Below, in pieces: positions 1-5,338 of a DNA stretch of 5,435 bases (position 1 is its first letter; every line of letters starts with the position of its first letter). The DNA is from an uncultured Bacteroidales bacterium. GTDB taxonomy: Bacteria > Bacteroidota > Bacteroidia > Bacteroidales > Paludibacteraceae. The position numbers were made by a program, and so were the translations under genes. The stretch lies in the NCBI GenBank assembly GCA_903873355.1, contig CAIQOG010000316.1, forward strand, positions 1 through 5,435. Reading direction: 5' to 3'. Below the pieces are notes generated by a model. It was not told where the DNA came from. It made no database searches and saw only the letters and a list, made by a program, of their open reading frames with translations.

Positions 1-440
1 AATAAGCGTTAAATAATTTTTCATAAAGAATAGAGGTAGAAGTAAGCAAATATTTGGATGTCTTTACAATTTTTAATAAACTATAAGAATAGGGTGTTCT
101 ATCAAATTATTATAAAATACTTTATGAAATATTTGAGTAGGAGCATAATTATACATTTAGAGAATTATAAAAAATAAAAAACTAAAACTTGAGTTAATTT
201 AATTTTTTAGATCATTATAAAATGAATTCGCAAATTTTTTAAAACAATTTCACTCTTATCTCTTAGATAATAATTGACGACATTTTTAATTTTTTTTCAT
301 CTTAGATTTAAAACCAAAATTATTAGATTTAACCAAAAGAGCAACATTATCAATAAATAATGGAAATATAAGAAGAGGAAGAAGAAGGGTAACAAAGTTA
401 AAATATTGAGCTAGATAAAGAAAATTTACATGAATAATCC
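1..440. other. A+T-rich stretch without a supportable gene
   Basis: This stretch is much richer in A and T than the rest of the window and contains frequent stops on both strands. I see no RNA gene, no convincing promoter and no recognisable protein. Two weak traces exist. One minus-strand frame is open from about 440 to 286 and would encode a hydrophobic segment followed by a basic tail, like the end of a membrane protein, but without a recognisable family. Another minus-strand frame is open from about 105 to the left edge and may be the start of something outside the window. The short word ATTATAAAA recurs roughly every 50 bases, which is within chance for such composition. The composition break falls where the methylase similarity stops, so this is probably DNA of different origin or decayed sequence. 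Confidence 0.6.
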
Positions 441-649
441 ATCGCAAAAACTTCCGACCATACCGAAATATCGTTTGAAGTAGTGGTGTAACCGAGCTGT
501 GCAAATGCCTGCGAAACCCGTGTAGAACCGCTGAAGCCATCCAGCACCGTTTCAATTCCTTCCAATCCCGACACCATTTCAAAGATAAAAGGCAGTAACT
601 TTAACTTTGAACCGGCATATTTAATGCCTTCGGTTTTAGGGATTTCCAT
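398..649 (-). pseudogene. 5' remnant of a D12-class DNA adenine methylase
   Basis: The first ~69 residues read as the N-terminus of a Dam/D12-class N6-adenine DNA methyltransferase, which transfers a methyl group from S-adenosylmethionine to adenine in DNA. Residues 9-21 carry the IKYAGSK-type N-terminal motif (family: IKWAGGK) and residues 35-45 (VLDGFSGSTRV) match the SAM-binding motif I (family: D-P-F-x-G-S-G). NDISVWSEVFA (59-69) fits the following conserved stretch. Similarity then ends abruptly: residues 70-83 are unlike the family and a stop follows. The catalytic (D/N)PPY motif, the target-recognition domain and the C-terminal half are absent, whereas family members are usually about 260-330 residues. 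The start lies 4 nt after the dxr stop codon, so it could be co-transcribed with dxr. I infer a truncated, inactive gene. A programmed short product is possible but unlikely. Confidence 0.75.
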
Positions 650-653
650 TGAT

Positions 654-1814
654 TTATTTAATCAATTCTTTTGTCAGAATCCGCACCATTGCATCAGTCT
701 TCACATAATCCTCATAGCTTGGTTTGGCAATAAAATCAGCTTTCTCCATCACATCTTCAATAATATCGCTCATTTGTAAAAATCCGATTTTATCTTTTAA
801 AAATTCAGCCACCACCACCTCGTTGGCAGCATTCAGAATACAGGGCATATTTCCACCTCTGTTCATTGCATAATAGGCATATTCCAGATTTCTGAAACGC
901 TCTGTATCAGGTCGTTCGAAAGTGAACTGCGAACATACATTGAAATCAAACCGTGGAAAATTGGTTTTCAGTCGCTCGGGATAAGTGAATGCATATTGAA
1001 TTGGCATTTTCATATCGGGCATGCCGAGCTGTGCCTTAATAGAACCATCGACAAACTGCACCATCGAATGTATAATAGATTGCGGATGTACCACCACTTC
1101 AATTTGTTCGGGAGAAACGCCGAAAAGCCATTTTGCTTCAATAATTTCAAAGCCTTTGTTCATCAGGCTGGCCGAGTCGATGGTGATTTTAGCTCCCATG
1201 TCCCAGTTTGGGTGTTTCAGTGCCTGTGCACTAGTGACGTGTTCCAGTTCGTGCATGGTTTTTGTGCGAAAAGGGCCGCCCGAAGCAGTTAAAATCAGTT
1301 TTTCAATCGGATTGTTACCTTCACCGGCAAGGCACTGAAAAATTGCCGAATGTTCGGAATCAACAGGAATAATCGTTGAATGATATTGCGCAGCCAGTTC
1401 ACAAATTAATTCGCCGGCTACTACGAGCGTTTCTTTGTTGGCCAACGCAATTTTCTTTCCGGCTTTGATGGCACTCATGGTTGGTTTCAATCCCGAATAA
1501 CCAACCATAGCAGTCAGCACAATATCAACAGGTTGCATTTCGGCCAACTGAGCTATGGAATCTGCTCCCGCAAATACTTTTATTGGTAAATCAGACAACG
1601 CATTTTTAAGGGCTTGATAATGCGATTCGTTGCCAATAGCCACCATTTCGGGTTTGTATTTTCGGGCTTGTTCTATCAATAAATCGACATTATTGTTAGC
1701 TGTCAGCGCATACACTTCAAAAAGGGAATCGTTCTCCGAAATCACTTCCAGTGCCTGCGTTCCAATTGAACCGGTCGAACCTAATATGGCAATTTGTTTT
1801 TTATTTTCTGTCAT
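654..1814 (-). CDS. dxr: 1-deoxy-D-xylulose 5-phosphate reductoisomerase
   Basis: This cytoplasmic enzyme converts 1-deoxy-D-xylulose 5-phosphate to 2-C-methyl-D-erythritol 4-phosphate with NADPH, the first committed step of the non-mevalonate isoprenoid pathway and the target of fosmidomycin. The 386-residue length is normal for the family. The N-terminal Rossmann fold opens with LGSTGSIGTQAL (11-22). ANKETLV (125-131) is the family signature. Metal ligands equivalent to E. coli D150, E152 and E231 are D152, E154 (VDSEHS) and E223. Substrate contacts are visible as SGG (178-180), HPNW (201-204, flexible loop), S214 and N219-K220. HPQSIIHSMV (243-252) and the C-terminal helical domain are intact. 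The ATG at 1814 puts the Rossmann motif at the usual distance. The gene lies 34 nt downstream of the LytM-like gene with a hairpin repeat between them, so it is probably expressed from that gene's promoter. Nothing looks damaged. Confidence 0.98.
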   Translation of the reverse strand: MTENKKQIAILGSTGSIGTQALEVISENDSLFEVYALTANNNVDLLIEQARKYKPEMVAIGNESHYQALKNALSDLPIKVFAGADSIAQLAEMQPVDIVLTAMVGYSGLKPTMSAIKAGKKIALANKETLVVAGELICELAAQYHSTIIPVDSEHSAIFQCLAGEGNNPIEKLILTASGGPFRTKTMHELEHVTSAQALKHPNWDMGAKITIDSASLMNKGFEIIEAKWLFGVSPEQIEVVVHPQSIIHSMVQFVDGSIKAQLGMPDMKMPIQYAFTYPERLKTNFPRFDFNVCSQFTFERPDTERFRNLEYAYYAMNRGGNMPCILNAANEVVVAEFLKDKIGFLQMSDIIEDVMEKADFIAKPSYEDYVKTDAMVRILTKELIK

Positions 1815-1823
1815 GAAATTTTA

Positions 1824-1850
1824 AAGTCCCCTTTAGGGGATTTAGGGGTC
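1824..1850. repeat. CCCC/GGGG hairpin repeat in the LytM-dxr gap
   Basis: On the plus strand TCCCC (1827-1831) and GGGGA (1836-1840) form a perfect 5-bp stem around TTTA. The half-unit TTTAGGGG (1832-1839) is then repeated as TTTAGGGG (1841-1848). The element fills most of the 34-nt gap and its outer edge supplies part of the TGA stop codon of the upstream gene. It stands out from its A+T-rich surroundings. Sequences of this kind (CCCCTAAA...TTTAGGGG) recur, to my recollection, in intergenic spaces of several Bacteroidota genomes, so I read it as one copy of a dispersed palindromic repeat. On the transcript, which runs on the minus strand, the hairpin would fold about 12 nt before the dxr start codon and could affect translation or mRNA stability; that is inference. 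Confidence 0.65.
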
Positions 1851-2715
1851 AAAAAATAATTACCTCCTCCGGATCAACAGGTTTTCCCTGCTTCCAAAGT
1901 TCGAAGTAGAATTGTGAACCGGCTTTTTTACCCGAAGCATCGCCGGTTATTCCAATACATTCACCTGCTTTCACAACATCGCCCACTTTTTTCATCAAAC
2001 GGGTATTGTTTTTATAAATCGAAAGGTAATTATTTTCGTGCTGTACCTGAATCACATATCCAAAATCGAACGTAAATGCCACATAAACCACTGTTCCATC
2101 CTGAACACTCATCACACTTTCGTTGGGAGATGTAATCATAAAAATTCCATATTGATGTTCCGCCAAACTGAACGATGACGAAATCACACCTCGTGTTGGA
2201 CGGAAGAAAATATAAGTGTTCTCGGTTGGTTTTGTGTCTATGCTGGCAAGGTTGAATTTTTCTTCCTGCTCAAACTTTTCACAAAATTTTTTCTCTCGTT
2301 TCGACTTTTCCAACAATACTTTAGCTCTTTCTTTTAATGCAATTGAGTCGAGTGAAGCGATAGAATCCGGTTTTGTTCTACCATTGATAATTTCTTTGAC
2401 GATATCGGTGTAACCTTCCTGAAGTTCAATTTGTTGATAGAGTGAATCGGCGCGCATTGACTCGGCAATAATGCTCGAACGGTTACCCGATTCTCCATAA
2501 CCCGGTAGATATCGGGCAATTGGAGTTGTAAAAATCAGTACGGTGAGAATTACAAACGTTAGAATAAACAATGACGAACCAAAAAGGAACACATTGAACC
2601 GTGACAAGCGAACATGCCAGGCTTCCTCAAGTGTGTTTTCATTCAATACAGATACACGATATTTGAATCGCATTTTCTGTAAGAACGATTTGAAATTAGT
2701 GTTCTTCTCTTTCAT
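1849..2715 (-). CDS. Membrane-anchored M23/LytM-fold protein with degenerate zinc site
   Basis: The 288-residue protein has a basic cytoplasmic N-terminus (1-40), one hydrophobic segment (about 42-63), a charged, probably coiled-coil linker (about 85-155) and a C-terminal LytM/M23 domain (about 171-285). The fold is recognisable from ADGTVVY-like VQDGTVVY (204-211), GYVIQVQHENNYLSIY (219-234), VGDVVKAGECIGITG (244-258) and FELWKQGKPVDPEEVI (271-286). The catalytic positions are not kept. The family HxxxD becomes Q188...F192, the YAHL histidine becomes N236, and HLH becomes Q268-F-Y270, so zinc binding and peptidoglycan hydrolysis are unlikely. By analogy with the degenerate LytM proteins EnvC and NlpD it may control an amidase or scaffold wall enzymes in the periplasm. 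The ATG at 2715 fits the promoter at 2737-2767. It is the first gene of a probable unit with dxr. Confidence 0.88.
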   Translation of the reverse strand: MKEKNTNFKSFLQKMRFKYRVSVLNENTLEEAWHVRLSRFNVFLFGSSLFILTFVILTVLIFTTPIARYLPGYGESGNRSSIIAESMRADSLYQQIELQEGYTDIVKEIINGRTKPDSIASLDSIALKERAKVLLEKSKREKKFCEKFEQEEKFNLASIDTKPTENTYIFFRPTRGVISSSFSLAEHQYGIFMITSPNESVMSVQDGTVVYVAFTFDFGYVIQVQHENNYLSIYKNNTRLMKKVGDVVKAGECIGITGDASGKKAGSQFYFELWKQGKPVDPEEVIIF

Positions 2716-2736
2716 TCAACAGAGCCAAAATTTGTA

Positions 2737-2767
2737 CAAAAATAACGAAAATAGGTATATAAACAAA
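2737..2767 (-). promoter_or_regulatory. Bacteroidota-type promoter of the LytM-dxr unit
   Basis: On the minus strand the -33 element TTTG (2764-2767) is followed after 19 nt by the -7 element TATTTTTG (2737-2744), an exact match to TAnnTTTG. This is the primary sigma (SigAB-type) consensus of Bacteroidota. The -7 element ends 21 nt before the ATG at 2715, so the 5' leader would be only about 15 nt. Confidence 0.75.
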
Positions 2768-2855
2768 ATGTGTAATTTTAGTCAATAAACACTATTTATA
2801 AGCAACCAAAGCGACTTGTAGTATTTGACAAGATGACTTTGTGTTGGATTTTTAT

Positions 2856-2863
2856 TAAATTTG
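2856..2863 (+). promoter_or_regulatory. Probable -7 element of the phosphodiesterase gene
   Basis: TAAATTTG matches the Bacteroidota -7 consensus TAnnTTTG exactly and ends 29 nt before the ATG at 2893. The best -33 candidates fit badly: TTTG at 2838-2841 is only 14 nt upstream and TTTG at 2824-2827 is 28 nt upstream. The element lies inside the possible 5' extension of the reading frame (2833-2892), which argues that this extension is not translated. Confidence 0.5.
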
Positions 2864-2892
2864 CAGTATTATTAACGACTTATTCTTTATTT

Positions 2893-3399
2893 ATGACCCG
2901 AATCGGGATACTTTCGGATACTCACGGTTTGCTCGACGAACGTGTTTTTGAGCATTTTGCCGAATGCGATGAAGTGTGGCATTGTGGTGATATTGGGTCG
3001 CTTGAAGTGTTCAACAAACTACAGGCTTTTAAGCCGTTTCGGGGCGTGTGGGGAAATATAGATGGCTATGATATCCGAATCCAGTTGCCACAGCACAATC
3101 GCTTTATGTGCGAAGATGTTAAAGTTTGGCTCACTCACATTGGTGGTTATCCGGGCAATTATGACCCGATGGTACGCCCCGGCATTTATCAGCAACCACC
3201 CAAGTTGTTCGTTTGCGGACATTCACACATTCTGAAAGTGAAATACGATAAATCGCTCGATTTACTCCATATCAATCCCGGAGCAGCAGGTAAACAGGGC
3301 TTTCATAAAGTTCAAACACTTGTACGCCTCGAAATTGATGGTGAGAAAATTCAGAATCTGGAAGTGATTGAATTGAAGCCAAAAGAAGTAATCAAGTAA
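2893..3399 (+). CDS. YfcE/MJ0936-type metallophosphoesterase
   Basis: This is a small, presumably cytoplasmic calcineurin-like phosphoesterase with a two-metal centre that hydrolyses phosphodiester or phosphomonoester bonds; the natural substrate of this family is poorly defined. All metal-binding blocks are present, numbered from the chosen start: D9-x-H11 (SDTHG), G32-D33 (HCGDIG), G54-N55 (GNID), H82 (THIGG) and G109-H110-S111-H112. The 168-residue length is typical of the family. The frame is open further upstream to an ATG at 2833, but those 20 residues would be a hydrophobic lead before the first beta strand and would contain the -7 element. Family members begin as MxRIGILSDTHG, so I chose 2893. 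It is divergent from the LytM-like gene and convergent with the transporter, hence probably monocistronic. Confidence 0.93.
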   Translation: MTRIGILSDTHGLLDERVFEHFAECDEVWHCGDIGSLEVFNKLQAFKPFRGVWGNIDGYDIRIQLPQHNRFMCEDVKVWLTHIGGYPGNYDPMVRPGIYQQPPKLFVCGHSHILKVKYDKSLDLLHINPGAAGKQGFHKVQTLVRLEIDGEKIQNLEVIELKPKEVIK

Positions 3400-3441
3400 A
3401 CACCAATTAACTTGTCAACTCGTTTACTTGTCTACTGGTTT
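3393..3441. repeat. Degenerate 8-bp tandem repeat with an inverted repeat at the convergent gene ends
   Basis: Four consecutive octamers of the form ACTnGTyw occupy 3410-3441: ACTTGTCA, ACTCGTTT, ACTTGTCT and ACTGGTTT. The last octamer overlaps the stop codon of the transporter gene. In addition CAAGTAAAC (3393-3401) and GTTTACTTG (3422-3430) form a perfect 9-bp inverted repeat with a 20-nt loop; its left arm contains the stop codon of the phosphodiesterase gene. There is no clear T-tract on either side, so a strong intrinsic terminator is not evident. A weak bidirectional hairpin between the convergent genes is possible. Confidence 0.6.
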
Positions 3442-4987
3442 ATTTTACCCCGTGCATCAGCTTTTGCAATCGTTTCGATAGTAAAAACAGTATAACTGAA
3501 GCCACACCCGCAATCACAACAAACAACATAAAGAAATCGTAGAGCGATACAATCTGAATCCCGAAAATAAATTTGGGTTTTCCTGCTTCGGGATATAATC
3601 CGCTGAGCATACCGGCAAATTTATTGGCTGTAGCCATCGACATATACCAAACGCCCATCAACAGTGATGCAAAACGCACGGGAGCAAGTTTATTTACCAT
3701 CGACAGCCCGATAGGGGATAACATTAATTCGCCCATGGTATGAATGAAATACAGGCCTGTCAGCCACAGAATACTTACTTTCATGCCCGGAGCTACATTT
3801 TTCACTCCGAAAGCAATTACCAGATAGCCTAATGCAAGGAAAAATAATCCCATAGCCTGTTTTACGGGCGAAGCGGGGTCCATGTTCTTTTTCCCAAGCC
3901 AAATCCACAGGTTCGAAAACAACATACCAAGCAATACGATAAACACCGGATTAAAAGACTGGAAGTAACTTGCAGGCATTGTCCAACCCAAGATGTTACG
4001 GTCGGTTTGCTCATCAGCAAAATAGGTGAGCGATGCACCCGCCTGCTCAAATGCCGACCAAAAGAAAATAACGAAAAAGGCTATGATATAGATAACCCAA
4101 ATGCGTTCACGCTCTATTTTTGTGAGCGACTTATCCGAAATAACAAAGGCAGGAATGATAATACACACAGAGAAAATCAACGCACCAATCATGTCAAAGT
4201 GAAAACCAAATAAGAAAATGCAAAACAAACCTACTGCTCCGGCTACCCATGCCACTAATTCAGTAGCTTTTTGATTAGAACTCTTTGGCTCCACAGAAGC
4301 ATTTTCACTTATATGATTGCCTTTCTTTCCTGTGGGTTCAATTCCCAGTTGCTCACCATCCGGACCAATCAGATACTTGCTTTTCCAACCCACAAACAAA
4401 ATCAGACTGAGCATCATCCCAATCGCAGCAGCCAGAAAACCATATTTAAAATCAGCAGGATTGCCGGTATCACCAAAGAAACCGCAAAGCAACGGTGCAA
4501 TAAAAGCACCGACATTTACACCCATATAAAAAATGGTATAAGCTGAGTCGAGTCGGATATCACCTTTTTCGTACAGACTTCCAACGATAGTGGTAATATT
4601 AGGTTTGAAAAAACCATTTCCAAAAATCAGAGCTGCAAGTCCCGTGTACATAAACCAGCGAGCAAATTCACCGTTTTCAAAATACAGCGCACTGCTAAAC
4701 ATAAAAAGCTGCCCGATAATCATCAACACGGCACCCCACAAAATGGAGCGACGCATACCCAGATATCTATCAGCCACATAACCTCCGATAAGTGGTGTAA
4801 GGTAAACAAGTCCGGTGTAATTGCCATAAATAGCCGAAGCTAACTGCTTATCCATCAGCAGGGCTTTAATCAGATACAGGGTAAAAATAGCCCGCATACC
4901 ATAGTAGCTGAAACGCTCAGACATGGCAGTGGCAAAAACGAAATAAAGTCCTTTTGGATGTTTTGAAGTGCTTTGATTTGAAGTCAT
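3440..4987 (-). CDS. POT/PTR2-family oligopeptide:H+ symporter
   Basis: This inner-membrane transporter of the major facilitator superfamily imports di- and tripeptides with protons. Its 515 residues and many hydrophobic segments fit the bacterial POT layout with two extra helices between the N- and C-terminal bundles. Family motifs seen: ERFSYYGMRA (24-33), GGYVADRYLG (68-77), FFKPN with K128 in TM4, the PTR2 signature FYMGVNVGA (153-161), FEQAGASLTYFAD (313-325) with E314, and GELMLSPIGLSM (419-430) with E420. A hydrophilic loop occupies about 203-243. The exception is the ExxERF motif: the first glutamate is alanine (A21), while E24 and R25 remain, and the usual tryptophan before E24 is serine. 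The ATG at 4987 gives the expected short N-terminus and lies 28 nt from a promoter. It appears to be monocistronic. Peptide specificity cannot be told from sequence. Confidence 0.95.
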   Translation of the reverse strand: MTSNQSTSKHPKGLYFVFATAMSERFSYYGMRAIFTLYLIKALLMDKQLASAIYGNYTGLVYLTPLIGGYVADRYLGMRRSILWGAVLMIIGQLFMFSSALYFENGEFARWFMYTGLAALIFGNGFFKPNITTIVGSLYEKGDIRLDSAYTIFYMGVNVGAFIAPLLCGFFGDTGNPADFKYGFLAAAIGMMLSLILFVGWKSKYLIGPDGEQLGIEPTGKKGNHISENASVEPKSSNQKATELVAWVAGAVGLFCIFLFGFHFDMIGALIFSVCIIIPAFVISDKSLTKIERERIWVIYIIAFFVIFFWSAFEQAGASLTYFADEQTDRNILGWTMPASYFQSFNPVFIVLLGMLFSNLWIWLGKKNMDPASPVKQAMGLFFLALGYLVIAFGVKNVAPGMKVSILWLTGLYFIHTMGELMLSPIGLSMVNKLAPVRFASLLMGVWYMSMATANKFAGMLSGLYPEAGKPKFIFGIQIVSLYDFFMLFVVIAGVASVILFLLSKRLQKLMHGVK

Positions 4988-5015
4988 AACAGAATTATTT
5001 TACACATAAAGTCTG

Positions 5016-5049
5016 CAAAAATATACATTTTGTGCGGATTAAGGACAAA
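5016..5049 (-). promoter_or_regulatory. Bacteroidota-type promoter of the peptide transporter
   Basis: On the minus strand TTTG (5046-5049) precedes TATTTTTG (5016-5023), an exact TAnnTTTG, by 22 nt. The spacing is at the long end of what this promoter class accepts. The -7 element ends 28 nt before the ATG at 4987. The promoter faces away from the tRNA promoter and does not overlap it. Confidence 0.6.
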
Positions 5050-5086
5050 AAATCCGAATCCAAATCAAAAAAACTGATTGATAATT

Positions 5087-5116
5087 TTTGCAGTATTACA
5101 AAATTGATTACTTTTG
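5087..5116 (+). promoter_or_regulatory. Bacteroidota-type promoter of the tRNA gene
   Basis: TTTG (5087-5090) is followed after 18 nt by TACTTTTG (5109-5116), an exact TAnnTTTG. Transcription would start near 5123, leaving a leader of about 30 nt before the mature tRNA 5' end at 5153. No other gene lies in between. Confidence 0.65.
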
Positions 5117-5152
5117 CATTCGCTTTCTAAAGGAGAAATCCGGAAGAAAACC

Positions 5153-5227
5153 GGGCCTATAGCTCAGTTGGTTAGTAGCACCTGACTCATAATCAGGGGG
5201 TCACTGGTTCAAGCCCAGTTGGGCCCA
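5153..5227 (+). tRNA. tRNA with anticodon CAT, probably tRNA-Ile2 or elongator tRNA-Met
   Basis: The cloverleaf is complete. The acceptor stem pairs GGGCCTA (5153-5159) with TGGGCCC (5220-5226), with one T-G wobble. The anticodon stem is CCTGA/TCAGG with loop CTCATAA, the T stem is ACTGG/CCAGT with loop TTCAAGC, and the discriminator is A. The 3' CCA is not encoded (CCC follows). It is not the initiator type, since position 1 pairs with 72. Acceptor pairs C4-G69 and C5-G68 match those known to be read by the lysidine synthase TilS in E. coli tRNA-Ile2, so I lean to isoleucine (AUA codons, after lysidine modification) over elongator methionine. The D arm is odd: after GCTC the usual GAGC reads GTAGC, with one extra T, giving 75 rather than 74 nt. 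Whether it still folds and functions is uncertain. Confidence 0.85.
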
Positions 5228-5240
5228 CCCTTGGAATCAG

Positions 5241-5277
5241 ACACTTACACATTCTTTGTGTAGGTGTTTTTTCTTTT
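5241..5277 (+). terminator. Rho-independent terminator after the tRNA
   Basis: ACACTTACACA (5241-5251) pairs with TGTGTAGGTGT (5257-5267) as an 11-bp stem with one T-G wobble and a 5-nt loop. It is followed by T-runs (5267-5272 and 5274-5277). It sits 14 nt past the tRNA 3' end and closes a one-gene transcript. Confidence 0.85.
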
Positions 5278-5294
5278 ACGCCAGGTTTACGCCA
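5275..5294. repeat. Two-copy direct repeat TTTACGCCA
   Basis: TTTACGCCA occurs at 5275-5283 and again at 5286-5294, one helical turn apart (11-bp period: TTTACGCCAGG, then TTTACGCCAAG). It lies right after the tRNA terminator and before the recombinase-like fragment. Placement and helical phasing suit paired protein-binding sites, such as recombinase arm sites or part of an attachment region, but this is inference. Confidence 0.55.
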
Positions 5295-5320
5295 AGTTTT
5301 GAAGGAAATTAAGAGAAATG

Positions 5321-5338
5321 TCGTTTAAATTTAAACGA
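5321..5338. promoter_or_regulatory. 18-bp perfect palindrome, candidate operator or recombination site
   Basis: TCGTTTAAATTTAAACGA is identical to its own reverse complement over all 18 bases. It sits between the tRNA terminator and the recombinase-like coding fragment. Two-fold symmetry suggests a site for a dimeric DNA-binding protein. No bound protein can be named from the sequence. Confidence 0.45.

Noticed and set aside
106..223. Recurring ATTATAAAA words about 50 bases apart
   Set aside because: The stretch is extremely A+T-rich and the copies are imperfect and unevenly spaced. There is no spacer or repeat structure of a CRISPR array.
286..582. A 98-codon minus-strand frame across the methylase remnant
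   Set aside because: Its first half is the methylase remnant read in another frame, so the frame as a whole is not a gene. Only its last ~50 codons were kept as a weak trace.
1000..1340. Two overlapping ~100-codon plus-strand frames inside dxr
   Set aside because: They are antisense to a well-conserved gene and have no recognisable family, promoter or ribosome binding site.
2833..2892. N-terminal hydrophobic extension of the phosphodiesterase as a signal peptide
   Set aside because: It contains the -7 promoter element and lies before the conserved family N-terminus, so it is probably untranslated.
3393..3430. Inverted repeat between the convergent genes as a strong intrinsic terminator
   Set aside because: The loop is 20 nt, the stem is A+T-rich and there is no T-tract on either strand. 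It is kept only as part of the repeat feature.
5129..5135. AAAGGAG, a Shine-Dalgarno-like sequence
   Set aside because: No start codon or frame follows at a suitable distance. It lies in the short leader of the tRNA, and such sites are rarely used in Bacteroidota.
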